Of a stretch of DNA of 64,000 nucleotides, positions 34,036-46,099 are shown piece after piece. The stretch covers positions 87,378,081 through 87,442,080 of the forward strand of contig OY757915.1 in the NCBI GenBank assembly GCA_963585895.1, given 5' to 3'. Made by a program: the position numbers and the translations under genes. This DNA comes from Sepioteuthis lessoniana. Taxonomy: Eukaryota; Mollusca; Cephalopoda; Myopsida; Loliginidae. Numbering within the stretch: the first letter of the stretch is position 1; each line of letters starts with the position of its first letter. The notes beneath the pieces were generated by a model that saw only the letters and a list, made by a program, of their open reading frames with translations, did no database searches and had not been told where the DNA came from.

Positions 34036-36680
34036 GGTACCATGTAACCCAGTACTACCTGCCGCATGGTCGGGTCACCGGCGATTAAACTGGTTCTCTC
34101 ACCAGCTCTGTCTGGTGAGGAGGATGGCTAGTCTCCCAGAAGAAAAAAATACCTTACAAAGGGCGGATGACCCCCCCCCATGGCGTCAACGGCCAACTGT
34201 CCCTTTTTTAAGGGGCAGACAAGGCTCCTCAGCTTGAGAGGGCAACTCGTCTAGGACAAGATAGTCTGATATTAGGCTACATGAAAATGTATAGGTAAAC
34301 ACATAGGAACTTTACCGGGGTAGATTGGGACTACTCAGCCACTTTCGTGACAATCCATCTCGAAGGAAAACTCCAAATATCAAACCAGAGTATCTGGTAT
34401 GAAACAATCGTCTCATTTTATGTACCATTGGAAAACTAAAGCACATTCGGAAAGTGGATTGCGTGCAGTACAAGCGCAACTCACTATAAATAAACTCGCG
34501 CACAGTTACCTCCTTGACCTCTTTTTGTGCGTGTTGTTTTTTTTTTTTTTTTTTTTTTTTTGTGATGCATTCTTACAAGTATCACTTAACTTAAAGTCCC
34601 AAGTCCACTGGTGATACATGTTTTGGCGACGCATACAGGTATAACAAACTGGAAGTATGTAGCTCGAACTGTGCATAGTGGCAACTCTTAACTTATCTTA
34701 ACATCGCTTCAGTTGTCTAATCGAAGCGAAAGGCATGATTCAGTGGAGTTAAGGGTGTCAAAGCAGCCTTTCTAGAGGAGCACTGCTTGCTTCGTGCGGG
34801 GGTTAGAAAAGGTATCACAAACAAATGCTTTGCTTCAATCTGGCCAGTAGCCGCGGCTGGTGGATTGTTCATTTAGTGGTAACAATATTAAGGACCATAA
34901 ATCGGCATTATCAAGAAATAACAAGCATACAAATCAGTTTTCCACCTCTCGTTGGCATGAAAGTTGCATGTTGAAATGTCTGAACATTACTTGACAAGTT
35001 GTCTGAAAGGCCACACTGCAGGACTGCTCTGATATCCAGGGAGTTTTCTCTGTATGATATTGACATTGCTAGTCTCTCTGAGACATCTTGCTGGAACAGG
35101 CTCCGGTTATACTTTCATTTGGAATAGGAAACATGCTAATGAAGCGAGAGAATACGGTGTAGGTTTTGCCATCAAATTTTCCCTCTCAAAAAAAACTTGC
35201 AGGAACTTCCATTTGGTAAATCAGAACGTATTATTTCTTTAAGTCTCCCTCTGTGATAAAAACGTTTTGTCACAATCGTGTCAGTCTGTCCCAACCATAG
35301 ACTCCTCCTGAAACAAACATACTCTTTTTTTTTTTATGATGAGTTCAGACAACTATTTCTCAATATTCCTGATGATGGCGATTTGAATGCGAGAGTGGGA
35401 AGGGATTCTCACACTTGGAAATGTTTAGGTTCACATGGATTGGGAAAGGCAAACAGCAATGGCCTTCAGCTTTTGCAACGAGCACGATCTCGTCATTGGA
35501 AACACGTGGTGTCGTAAAAAGAAAACAAATACAAAGGTACATGGCAACACCTACGCTCTAGACACAAGCATATGATAAATTGTTATTGTTCCCCGGCGCG
35601 ATCTACAAGATCTGAACCATGTTCGCGTTATGAGAGGCTCTGAATGTTGGACTGACCATCGCCTGGTAAGAGCCAAAAATGGAACTCGAAATTCGCCCCA
35701 AAGCACGACATACCACCACACCACGTGCAAAATAGCTTGAGGTCTCAGTTTTTTCATCTTCCTGAAACAAAGAACATCATTCAGAATGCCCTTACCTCTA
35801 TTGAACTCGATGAAACAAATTAATTGGAGGATTTTAGGGTGAAGGTACTTTCTGTTGCTCAAGACATTTTAGGGTTTCGGAAAGGGAAGTGCCAAGACTG
35901 GTTTGCAGAAAATTATGGGGAAATTGATGCACTCCTTGAAACAAAACGCAATCTTTTCCGAAAAACCTTGTCAACAAATCTGTCCAACCAAGCAAAAATG
36001 GAAGCTACAAAAACGTACAAGGATTTTCAAAAAGTGGCACAAACGCGTATGCGCGAAATCCAAAACCAGTGGTGGCTCAAGAAGGCAGAAGCACATCATC
36101 ATCATATCGCGCTGGTAGCACGGATATCCCTGACCCTCTCTCGCCACTCCTCCCTATCGTTCATCGCCCTAGGTAGGTCTTCAGGACAACAGCCTGTATC
36201 CTCACATAGCTGCTGAATGTACGTTCGAGCTGGTCGTCCTGCTTTTGCGCGGCCATGTGTGGGGATCCATAAGAGTACATCTCTTATGAGTTCATCTCTG
36301 CTTCTCCAGCAGTGTCCTGCATGTCTGGTTCGTCTAACTTGAATAGTTTTCGTGATAGGGGGCAGGTGGCCGTACAGTTGGTGTCTTGTGGGGTGTTGCT
36401 GCCAGGACTTGTTCAGGATTGCACGCAGCATTCTTACAGCAAAAACTCGAGATTGTTCTACCAAATAATCAAAGGGCTCTATGGGCCGCAGCAATCAATT
36501 TTTGCTCCTTTCAAATAAAAAGACGGTGCCACCTTGCGACGACTAGACGATATCAAGAAGCGATTATGCGAACATTATAGCGAACTTCAATCGTTGATGA
36601 ATCGGTATTGGATTTCATTAAGCAACATGAACCAATCATGGCTCTTGATGAAGTGCTTTCTAGAGGTGAGATAAAAGCTT
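34036..36680 (+). mobile_element. LINE-H 5' part (endonuclease), inverted relative to its RT
   Basis: A plus-strand APE-type endonuclease: LSETSCWNRLRLYFHLE-like text near 35075, then GDLNARVGRDSHTWKCLGSH at about 35378-35438. It continues near 35600-35680 with RRDLQDLNHVRVMRGSECWTDHRLV. The linker (FRKGKCQDWFAENYGEIDAL) follows near 35875, and EPIMALDEVLSRGEIK near 36630-36675 should join directly to the KAPGMDG segment that lies inverted at 33965-34020. An RTE piece interrupts it at 36097-36512. Several frameshifts are present. Confidence 0.6.
36097..36512 (-). mobile_element. RTE-like LINE, 5'-truncated 3' end
   Basis: The minus-strand frame of 130 codons (36102-36494) encodes the C-terminus of an RTE-type ORF2: RMLRAILNKSW, QLYGHLPPITKTIQ, RRTRHAGHCWRSRDELI and DREEWRERVRDIRA. 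The element ends in a short ATG-repeat tail at about 36099-36110 (CATCATCATCAT on the plus strand), a tail type known for RTE elements. It sits inside LINE-H: linker coding resumes directly after it. This is a young-looking, severely 5'-truncated insertion with an open frame. Confidence 0.75.
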
Positions 36681-37821
36681 TTTTTTTCTTTTTTCTTTTT
36701 TTCAAATATATATAAACTTCTGGGGAGCAATGAGCTCCAAAGTTTGTGGGGGAACAGGAAGGAAAACTCTTACAAAGTCTATATATTCTAAGCTAGCCAC
36801 ATTAGCCGACCCCTTCACGCAATATATTTAAAGCAACCATTCAATTACAAGTACCAAAATACCGCAGTCGCTCAGTGAGAAGCCTACTCAAAACAAACCA
36901 GGATAAGATGCAAGAATTTAACAATGACACAAATGATAATGAAGAGAGAAAAATCCTAAAAACAAACTTGTTAAAAACCAAGGAAAAATCCCGTTCAGTT
37001 GCCCTCCCATTCCCCCATCTATATCAACTGTTTTCCGGTATCCGAAAGGACCGAAAACTGGTCGGACCTTCCCTCAATTAGAAAGGGAACTAAGCAAATG
37101 GGACAAAAGAAACACTGGGAGGGGCGCGGCGAAGAAAAATAAAACGAATTAGACCAATGGGATTCCAAGATCTTGAAGGCTAACAACTAGATGACGGGGT
37201 TAATGACTAACAGCATATAGCTAACCAGGGAAGAGTGGGGAAATTATCTACTTACAGGGGATGGGTCCCGAAGGACCCAGACCATCGTCACCACGCGCAG
37301 GAATAGGGAAGAATGACTCCAACGGTGATTCCTTTCCAACGACTTGGCTCTTTGTATACACCCACCTTTTGTCGAGTGTTATGCGGTCCAAGCGTTTTCT
37401 ATCACATCTAATTTTGACTCTAAGCCGGTGCCTAAAAAAACCAAAACAAATCACGATAAAAGTTTGCATCATCGTACAATCCTTTCTTTCATGTCGTCCA
37501 AATCCCCATTCTAGCCACAGCTAGGATTACGAGAAACACCACGCTTCTCATCCTGATACGAAGGATCAATATTGTCCACGATGTAACCAACGTTGAGCAG
37601 CATGAACTGCTCGGGTTCGATGCCGACCGCCCACTCTTTTAAACCACTGCTTCAGTGTGGGCTTTGTAATTCAAGCCGGAAGGTGCTAGCCTCGAGGTCA
37701 GCGAGAAATCTGAGTCAGGAGCCAAAATAAACTTTGATATCTTTGTACCTTGCAACTGCCTTTTAATTTTTTTTTTTTTTTTTTTTACAGCCGTAATGTC
37801 CAGAGGGTGGGACATAATGTT

Positions 37822-38166
37822 GCCCAGTCGGCTGGAGTTGTAGAATACACCGACTGCATCTCTGAAGAGGGATGAGACACCCCTAACGAAGGTCCTGGTA
37901 TGACACTAAGCAATCTGATGGTGAGGTTCTAGCAATGCTGGAGCTTTGGGGAATGCGGAGTACCTCTTTATTGCCATCATTCCCCTGCCCATTCTGGTCC
38001 TATTTATGGGTCAGGTAGAACTGAACTGTTTGACTAAACTGAATAGCTTGAAATGTTTTTGACAAACTATGTACTTATGCTAAACTGAGTCTTTTGAAAT
38101 AGAATGTATTTGTATAAAAATGGATGTAGCATTAAATAACCTACAAAGGTTGATATTCCATAAACC
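37822..38166 (+). mobile_element. S1 single-headed copy (S1-e)
   Basis: A head (GCCCAGTCGGCTGGAGTTGT...) at 37822-38000, a short array and a tail near 38125-38164. It is the compact form of S1 (about 345 bp). The LINE A3 sequence on its two sides is not contiguous, so a deletion accompanied or followed insertion. Confidence 0.7.
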
Positions 38167-38407
38167 GAAACAAACTCGCGAAAGCCTCCGAACGCTTAAC
38201 GTTCGCCTGCACCATTGCCTGGAGGTTGTGGTACATCATGCTAATTCATTTGCAAAGCTCCGGTTTGAATCCGGCAGTCTCAAACCTGCCGCCAAAAACC
38301 GATGGTCCACCCTATCGAAGGCCATGTACTAATCCAAATTGATCAGTGCGGCTTCCGTGCCCTCTTCTACCCTGCCCCCTTTCTAGGACCTCGCGCATAA
38401 AGTGCAA

Positions 38408-39347
38408 TTGCTCAGTCGGCTGGGGCTGTAGAATACACCGACTGCGTCTCTGCAGAGGGGGTAAGACCCCTCTCCAACGAGTGTCCGGGATATGACACTA
38501 AACAATCTGATGGTGAAGTTCCGGTGATACTGGAGCTTTGGGGAATGCGGAGTACCCCTTTATTGCCATCATCCCATGTTCACTCTGGCTCGGTGTGGTA
38601 GCACCTGATATGGGTCCTATCCTTCTTTCACTATACTGATTTTTGCATTTAATCTGCGTATTTATGCTAAACTGATTTGTTTAAAATAGGACTGTTTTGA
38701 CGCCTAAACTGTACTTATGCTGAACGGAATTATCTGAAATAAAACTTTGACATTTAACTCTGTATTGCTCAGAGGGCTGGGGCTGTAGAATATTCTGACT
38801 GCACCTCTGCAGAGGGGTAAGACCCCCCCCCAATGAGTGTCCTGGGATATGACGCTAAAGTCTGACGGTGGGGTTCCAGTAATGCTGGGGCGTTGGGAAA
38901 TAAACTAAATTATTTGAAATAGAACAGTTTTTTGACATTGAAACTCTATTTACACTGAACTGAATTGTTTAACATAGAACTGTTTTGACAATTAACTGTG
39001 TGTAAACAAAATCTGTACATAAACTAAACTGAAGTAGTTGAATTAGAACTGCTTGACTAAACTGAATAGCTAGAAATGTTTTTCACAATTAAACTGTACT
39101 TACATTTAAACTGGATGCTTACGCTAAACTGGATTGTTTGAAATTGAACTGTTTTTGACATTGAAACTACTTACACTCAACTGAATTGTAATATATAACT
39201 GAATAGTTTGAAATAAAAATGTTTTTGACAATTAAACTGTACTCGTGCTAAACTAAATTGTTTTAAATAGAAGTGTTTATTTACATAAAAATGGATTTGG
39301 CGTTAAATAGCCTACAAAGGTTGATATGCCATAAAATCCAACAACAA
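38408..39347 (+). mobile_element. S1 two-headed copy with target-site duplication (S1-f)
   Basis: Head 1 at 38408-38620, array 1, head 2 at 38765-38900 (3' part deleted), array 2, and tail at about 39290-39345. The LINE A3 sequence CATAAAGTGCAA on the left recurs as CATCAAGTGCAA on the right, a duplication of about 12 bp. This sets both ends of S1 and shows it behaves as one mobile unit of about 0.94 kb. Confidence 0.8.
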
Positions 39348-40735
39348 ACATCAAGTGCAAATTGTCTTGGATTGATCTCTCCTTCAAAATGTAGTCCTAC
39401 TTAGGTCCGATCAGATTGCTGATGTCAACCTGCAAATGGTTCGCTAAAACCCGTGCCAAAATCTTTAACTCTGTTATGAGCCTGTAGTCGTCTACACCCA
39501 AACATACGTGTTTGATCACGCTCTTGATTACACTACCAGGGATGGCTCCCTGGACGAACCACTGGTTGAACCTATCCGTCAGAATTGGTACAAACATGTA
39601 TGGCAGCCTCATGTACACTTCATACGGTAAATCAACTTCAACGCATCACGGACTTCGCATTCAGTAACCAACCCCTCGCAGCTAGCTGCTTCCGACTCCT
39701 GAAGGCGGGAGAAGTCGGCTAAATTGCTACGGAACTCCCTAACCGGGAGGTCAGGCAAGCAAGCATAGCGGTCACGGAAGTACGCCCGAAAGGCCTCGAG
39801 CATCTCGCGATTCTACCGTAGCATGTGCCCATCCGGGAACTTGACGGAATCGATATACCGAAAGGGAAACCGTTGCGAACGCGTTGCATTTTACGGCTTC
39901 GTTAAGAACTCTCTTAGCCTAGATTTAACTACGTTAACCTTGTAACGTTCGCTAGCCTTACACTCAAGGTCCTGCCTAGCCGAATCTATGGCTAGGGAAT
40001 CCCCCCCGCACTTTCCATCGCCCGGGAAAGCTTATTTTCTAAAGATTTTGCCATTTTGGTCCTATTTAGATTGAGCTGTCGACTATACTTGAGGGCGAAA
40101 TCTCTAATCCTATGTTTAAGAGGTCCCAATGACCACTGAATCGGGGACTCCAGCCGGTCCCGGTAGTCCCGTATCTCTGGTAAGGTACTGAACTTCCTGT
40201 AGGCGGCCAGATGAAGCCTTTTAGCTAACCGCAAACTGACCCTAACAAATCTATAGTCAGTCTGTCCTATAAAGTGGAACGTCCAAATAAGATCTGGCAC
40301 AGATAGAGGCGAACTATCTCGCCACGTCCACATCTCCCTCGGTGATCCTTGAGAAACCTGTAGACCCTTTCACACCTTCCCGACCCTACTTATCTTTGGG
40401 ATCAAGGATAGCATTTCAATCGCCCACTAAAACTATTCGTTTCGGATCCTTGAGGAATGACACCAACCGTCGAAAAAAACAAACTCTCTCCATAGTGCTA
40501 TTGGGCGCATAAACTGCGGTCACTCGGAACTCGAGACTTTAACTGCAACATCGGCCGCAACCAGCCGGCCCCATCATCTGCAAAGACAAGATTAATAACT
40601 GCATTAAGGTTGCGTCTAACTAGCAGAGTCCCTCAACGCTGCAACGGTTGTTTCTTGCACTGCAACAATTCCCATACAGATTCGAGGATTTATCAAGCAA
40701 GCACGAACACTTGCTTGGATTCCTCAAGGAAGCCT

Positions 40736-41189
40736 GTATAGGACGACACTAAATGCGGTGAAAAGGACCCGAACCACTTGGATGAAGATTGCTTGAAGCA
40801 AATTAGATGTGCTAACCGCCGACGAGATCATCCGGCTTACGTAAGATCTTGCGAGATTTACAGAAAAGAAAATACTTGAGGTGAAACACAAGAGGAATGT
40901 GTCCTTCCTGGAAGCAAGGAAAATTAGTGGACCTCCATGGAAGAAAACAGCCTTGCTTCTGTTGCACAGCGGGTGGATACAACTCAAGACAACAAACATA
41001 GAACACTCGAGGAGAAATTAATCCAGTTGGGAGCGAATGATTGCCCAGTTTCAGGAGCACCTGAAAAAACACTCGGCCGAATTTTACCAAGCACCAGTTC
41101 AGCCAGCGGTTGGAAATGGAGAGATCCAATGTTGTCGTCCAAACAAAAACCCACGATTAAGGACAAGGGGCAGGGACTCTAATGTAGAG
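40736..41189 (+). pseudogene. I/Nimb-like LINE ORF1 fragment
   Basis: The plus strand reads CANRRRDHPAYVRSCEIYRK near 40807-40865, then KHKRNVSFLEARKI near 40890-40930, MEENSLASVAQR near 40937 and ANDCPVSGAPEK/EHLKKHSAEFYQAP near 41035-41095. The CxxxxxxHPAYxRxC pattern with a following EARK block is typical of ORF1 zinc-knuckle ends in I/Jockey-type LINEs. It fits the same lineage as 8346-10155 and 28700-29110. Frame changes are visible. It lies next to the 5' edge of A3. Confidence 0.55.
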
Positions 41190-41940
41190 AAAACTGATTA
41201 TTTGTATACAAATGGATTTGGCATTATATAATCTACAAAGGTTGATATGCTATGAAATCCAACCAACTGTTAAGGCCTCCTCTATGAATCGAATAGATTT
41301 GTTTGAAACTAACTTGCATTAGATAGGGTACTTTATGTATAGCTACAAATTATTTGTATTAAGAATACTTGAGCTCTAATTATTTACTAAGGATTTAGTT
41401 GATTAAAACAAACTGCATCTGATGGTGAGGCTCCAGTCCTTGAGCTTTTGGGAATGTGGAGTACCTCTTCATTGCCATTACTTCCAGTTCCACCCCGATC
41501 CGGAATGCTAGTACCTGTTAGGGTCCCATCCATGGGTCAAATAGAACTAGTTGCCATTCAACTGCGTGCAGACAAACGACTGATGTTGAATCGAATTGTT
41601 TGCGTTACACTGGAATTTTTGAAACAGATCTCTAAGAAACTATATTGTTTCAAGTAATTATTCCCCCATTTTAAAGACTAAATAGCCTAACAATGCTCTG
41701 TGATCAACCAACACGTGTATCAAATTGATTCGTTTGAAAATTACTTACGTTAGGGACACTTTCAACTATATAATTCAATGTAAGCGTCTGTAAATTGAGT
41801 ATTTAATCGGAAATGGTGATAATACTTGATACAAGAACTGCAATCAAATTACTACAATAGATATTAATAAAAACAAAATTTGTAACGAATGTTGAAGATC
41901 TTATGAAGATTGTAATGAAACATTTACCGAAAATTCCATT
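41190..41940 (+). repeat. S1 tail and diverged S1 head
   Basis: A tail (GGATTTGGCATTATATAATC...GATATGCTATGAAATCC) lies at about 41211-41262. A partial S1 head starts at about 41412 (TGATGGTGAGGCTCCAGTCC) and runs to about 41560, followed by array-like units with CAAACGACTGATGTTGAATC. From about 41650 to 41940 I see only AT-rich sequence with weak array similarity. Confidence 0.5.
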
Positions 41941-42770
41941 TCGGCACTAAATGATCCATTCGTTTATCGCTCTGGGGACGTCTTCTAGAATGCACCCAAT
42001 GTCCGCACAGAGCTGATGAATGTAAGTTTTTAATTGTCGGTCAACAGTCGCTAAGGAGAGCATTCTTACTTTTTCAGCAATGCTCAGCATGCCATACTTG
42101 GATGGTTTGTATGATGGAAGGTAAGTGGCCGTACAACTGCTATTTTGTTGGTTACTGTTTCCAGCACGCAGCATCTGTGTAGTTCCTCTCTAGCTTTTTC
42201 CAACTGTTTTGTCAGTCCAAGTAGTGCTACCATATAGTTGTATGGACATGGCTACAGCTTGGAAGAATTCCAGTTTTATATTACCAGATCAGATTTCTAT
42301 AAATCATGTGTAAAAAGGCTCTTGCATTAAGGTTGATATGCCATTAAATCTAACCAACCAGATTTCTGACTGTTGTCAATAGCAGTGCATGCTTTACCAA
42401 TGCGTATGTAGACATCGTTTTAAGTAGACGAGATATTGCTACCGAGGTATATGAACTGTTTTCAGAAACTTATTTAATGACACCATCTTGATTCGAACCT
42501 ATGAACTATTTCATCAGAGTTCACGTACAGATCAATGAATCTTGCTGCTTCAGGATATGCGGCCGAGATTCTCTATCTGCGTCGTCTACTTCAGTAATAA
42601 TTTCTGCTTATTTTCTTTTGGTGTTAAACCATCTTATTTTATTATATCTATTGACGTTCGTAGTACATAATTATGAACAGAAATAGTGCTAACGTGTCTC
42701 CTTGGAAGACTCCAGCGACGATATCAAAGAAATAGGTGTCACCATCAAGATCGAACCATTGCTTTTGTGT
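41941..42770 (-). pseudogene. RTE-like LINE remnant, RT end and C-terminus
   Basis: On the minus strand near 42690-42770 the text GDTYFF..VAGVFQGDTLA matches the GxxQGDTLAPFLF box of RTE reverse transcriptases. IDLYVNSDEIVH near 42530, FIYLGSNISSTYF near 42430, KHALLLTTV, and near 41950-42010 TYIHQLCADIGCILEDVPRA follow in family order. Many stops and frame changes. It is an older relative of the RTE piece at 36097-36512. A 61-bp S1-type tail insertion interrupts it at 42299-42359. Confidence 0.65.
42299..42359 (+). mobile_element. Minimal 61-bp tail insertion with target-site duplication
   Basis: Only the end of an S1/SINE-3-type tail is present (CTTGCATTAAGGTTGATATG and CCATTAAATC). It is flanked by AGATTTCT at 42291-42298 and 42360-42367. 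This is an extremely 5'-truncated target-primed insertion. Confidence 0.7.
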
Positions 42771-42979
42771 CCCTGTAGAACATCATCATAGCAATAACAC
42801 TTTCTTTGGGAAGACTGCGCTCGAAATATTTGCCCAATATTTCCTCATGAACGCATTACTTCGATAATTCAACTAATACACAGGATCTGAGAAGTTGTGG
42901 ATTGAGTCTCCGAAAACCGTTCTGTGTTTTGTATATATTTTTTTTTTTTTTTATATCCCTCTCTGAGGCTTGTGGAAAG

Positions 42980-43340
42980 GATCAGATTTTGTTGAAATAT
43001 TCCTTAAAAAGAGTTTGTAAAAGAAATTTGGTCTTGCTTAAAATTCCTTTTTAGATTCTTTTGTATAAATTCACCGTTTTTAGGAATGACAATACGTTTT
43101 TCTATTCTAAACAGTTCCTTCATGTCTCATATGGGTCAGGTCGGTACATTCAATGAGAATGTTTCAGAGTATTCGGCCTGGTATGCATGACACATTTGTT
43201 GCTGCTTAGCTTCAAGTAAGTAGGAATGTCTTGTCTTTGTATGACCTGTACGAAGTCTGGACAATATAACTTCCTCTTTTCGGTTTTTTTCCGTTGGAAC
43301 TGTTGCATCTGTTTGTTTGATTTGGGGCTCTTGAGTTAAT
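42980..43340 (-). pseudogene. I/Jockey-group LINE C-terminal fragment
   Basis: The minus strand encodes EEVILSRLRTGHTKTRHSYL near 43210-43270, the conserved RLRxGHTxxTHSYLL block that precedes the C-terminal Cys/His region in I and Jockey-type LINEs. Downstream, KELFRIEKRIVIPKN-like text is readable to about 43080. The zinc ligands are mostly lost. Confidence 0.5.
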
Positions 43341-43429
43341 TTACTCTACCGATGTAAAAGATCAGTTTTTCTTATAGCTTTAGGAAATGCTTATCTTTTC
43401 TCCCAGATTTATGGGAAAATTATAAGTGT

Positions 43430-43520
43430 GTAGTGAAATGCAAACAGCCGCGTCCCGGGTTTGAACGCGGGCCGTCTCTCCATTTTCTTCGACGATAAGA
43501 GTTACACTACAAGCACCTCT
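43430..43520 (-). mobile_element. SINE-2 head fragment
   Basis: On the minus strand AGGTGCTTGTAGTGTAACTC begins the tRNA-like head and GCGTTCAAACCCGGGACG is a box-B region. The body of the SINE is missing. It is diverged from the other SINE-2 copies. Confidence 0.55.
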
Positions 43521-43634
43521 GCAAAACATCTAATTTAAGATCAAATTTATAAACATAAAAATAAGATCAGCCTTGGATTTGAGATATTGTTCACCATCTA
43601 CGACTTTATCTATAAACATTGAAAAGGGGTGTGT

Positions 43635-43635
<1 letters not shown>

Positions 43636-43662
<27 letters not shown>
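43636..43662. repeat. (AT)n microsatellite
   Basis: About 13 TA dinucleotides in a row. Confidence 0.9.
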
Positions 43663-43665
<3 letters not shown>

Positions 43666-43851
43666 TGCAATCAGAATTCTCAAAGAAATTATTAAAATAA
43701 AGACTGATCCATTAAAAATTTCATACTCAACTTTTTTTCCTACCATGAAATTTTGATGTTTTTTTTTTATTTATTGAGCAAAGCCGAAGAAATTATTTTG
43801 AATTCTTTTTCTCCCCAAGAAAAGTCGCTGTTGCCATGAAAATAGCTCTAA

Positions 43852-44135
43852 GGTGCCCGTGGTGTAATGTTATCGTCGTAGAAAATGGACACGGCGACAC
43901 GAGTTCAAATCCTGGACGAGACTGATTGCATTTCACATAGCACTCATACCCTTGGGAAAGGTATGAATCCAATTATTCTCCCTCCTATCGGTAAATAGTA
44001 GGACAGACTAGATTCCTCAGCCTTGGTGAGGCAACTAGGCTAGAGAAGGAAAACTCTGAATTCAAACCTATTAAACTTCGCTTAAAAATTGACCTTGTGT
44101 CACATCCTGCCCGAGTGGAGGGGTTGGTAAATAGG
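43852..44135 (+). mobile_element. SINE-2, complete, with 16-bp target-site duplication
   Basis: The complete unit is 284 bp. It has a tRNA-like head GGTGCCCGTGGTGTAATGTT with box B CGAGTTCAAATCC, a body with the palindrome ATACCCTTGGGAAAGGTAT, and a 3' end CCGAGTGGAGGGGTTGGTAA. ATGAAAATAGCTCTAA occurs exactly at 43836-43851 and 44136-44151, which proves the ends. A Pol III transcript is expected. No poly-A tail is visible. Confidence 0.9.
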
Positions 44136-44151
44136 ATGAAAATAGCTCTAA

Positions 44152-44695
44152 AAAATCTGACAGAACTACCCCCCCCCCACTCAAATAGTTCTTAGCACAA
44201 GCTTTGTCATTTTAAACATTACTCAAAACAGAACGGTAATAACTTTTTTAGTTCGGTTCGGAATGTAGTTGTAACAACGGCCATAAAATGAGTGATTTTT
44301 TTTCTGTGACGACGTGTCTGACTTTTCGGTTCCTGAGATGAACAACTTCATTTCATCTTTAACTTCTGTGGTCACACCAGCAACTCTACAGACTAGTTTG
44401 AATTCTAATATTGCGGTCTACCAATTGAGTTCGTGTTCTTTGAGCTTTGTACTCTACGTGAGCATCGAACTCGCTATTAATAATCTGCTGGTTGAGCACG
44501 AAAACTGTTATACCCAACAGGGTATTCATTATAATACTGCAAATTTCATGATGGATTATGGAAATCTAACCTACAAATAAGATAGGTGATAAGATATTAT
44601 GTATGTTTAAATCCTAAGTTTATTGCATACAAATACGGTGTATTTGAGATAGGTAGTTTAGTTTGACTTGTCTAAGACATGTTAGTAACGGGACT

Positions 44696-44741
<46 letters not shown>

Positions 44742-45079
44742 GCCTTTATTTAACAAGCAGGCGCGGAATAGTAAACTAGGTCTCTATCCAACAAGATTTA
44801 TACCAGTAGCTACAACTTTTTTCTTTGCTCGAACAAACTAAAGAGAACACAGGAAGAAATGTGTACCTTCGTTCTTTATAGCGCGAACGCTGGGTAAACT
44901 TTTATACTTAAGTTAGGACTGGACTGGGGACCTTCATCACCAGTTAACCTCATACCGCTTTGAACATTATACTACAAACACATAATACTGTTACCTTACT
45001 TGCATGCAGCGAGGCATATTTATAATTCCACTCGACCAACAACTCAAAACGTTTGAAAATTATCAAACGCTGTTCTCAG
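44152..45079. other. Unassigned AT-rich sequence with a poly-T tract
   Basis: I recognise no gene. An 88-codon plus-strand frame (44314-44580, MSDFSVPEMNNF...) has no domain I know and may be chance. A poly-T run of about 40 bases lies at 44698-44737. Confidence 0.4.
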
Positions 45080-45530
45080 AGCCTGTGTGTGGGTCAAGTA
45101 GAATTATTTGAAAATATGAGTGCAAAAGTTGAATTACTGGTATTACATAGCAATACGTTGAACCTTTTAACTTTGTCTGGCGTGGAATAGAATTTTAGTG
45201 AGAGCAATACTTGAAACCACTTCGTTGTGAACAAACAATAGCAATACTTGTGTGTAAACAAATTCTCATTTAAAAGTAAGATCACCTACAAACTATTCAA
45301 TTATAAATCATATGTATAACCATTTAACTGTGTAAGCAAATGATTTTATTTTTTTATTTTATAAAATTAAATGGTTAGTGTTACATTGCATACAGTTAGA
45401 TATTTCTAGTATTGCTAACAAATGATTGCTAACTCGTCTTAAAATGTTATTTACTGACAATTCGTTTGCAAATCATATATTCAATATGTATAGACAGGAT
45501 TTGGCATTAAATAACCTACAAGAGTTGAGT
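45080..45530 (+). repeat. S1 variant array with tail
   Basis: Units with GTATTACATAGCAATAC and CCATTTAACTGTGTAAGCAA, ending in the tail GGATTTGGCATTAAATAACC at about 45489. No head is preserved. Confidence 0.55.
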
Positions 45531-45589
45531 AGTTGTCTGGGTCTTATGGTATCTCATCTCCAATTTAGAGATCTCTCAACATAAAGAAT

Positions 45590-45999
45590 GAACACACACA
45601 CACACACTTTAAACGCGACTATATAAACAAAAAATTAATGTAACGCCCAAGAATTGATAAAAACCTTGAAGCTTAGAAAAAATGGATTTTGAAACTTACA
45701 AAACTGCAAACTTCAATCGAGCAGTTACTTCATAAATGGATTTATTTTTGAAGACATCTACAAAATTGGTCTATTAACCTGTGTGTCCCGTCTTAACAAT
45801 TCGTTTAAAAACAAATATATACCTAGAAACTATTGTCTTACAAAACGGACGTACACACAAGATTTGACAATAAGGAACTCGCATCAAACAACTAAAAAGA
45901 ACTTTTCTCAAATATGAAAATCTCTCAAACTTTTAGCTCTATACACTTGTTGTATGTTTAATACAAGACTCTTTTACGTACACACCTTCATTCATTCTT

Positions 46000-46071
<72 letters not shown>
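45590..46071. repeat. Microsatellites (CA)n and (GT)n(AT)n
   Basis: A short CA run lies at 45593-45606, and a compound GT run passing into an AT run lies at about 46002-46071. The sequence between them is AT-rich and unassigned. Confidence 0.85.
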
Positions 46072-46074
<3 letters not shown>

Positions 46075-46099
46075 ATCTCATTATTTGTCCTGTTGGTGG

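Larger units (their letters stand above)
36690..40735 (-). mobile_element. LINE A3, fragmented family A copy
   Basis: Minus-strand remnants of family A: 3' UTR and ORF2 C-terminus (36690-37740, with RLRVKIRCDRKRLDRIT), an RT piece (38167-38405), and RT linker plus endonuclease (39348-40735, with FVQGAIPGSVIKSVI near 39540 and ARCWTDHR-type endonuclease text near 40250). S1-e and S1-f separate the pieces. Relative to A1, a segment between about 4210 and 4370 is missing at S1-e. The copy is more diverged than A1 and A2, and no intact ORF remains. Confidence 0.65.

Noticed and set aside
44314-44580. Possible 88-residue host gene
   Set aside because: No recognisable domain, and AT-rich repeat surroundings. 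Its length is compatible with chance.
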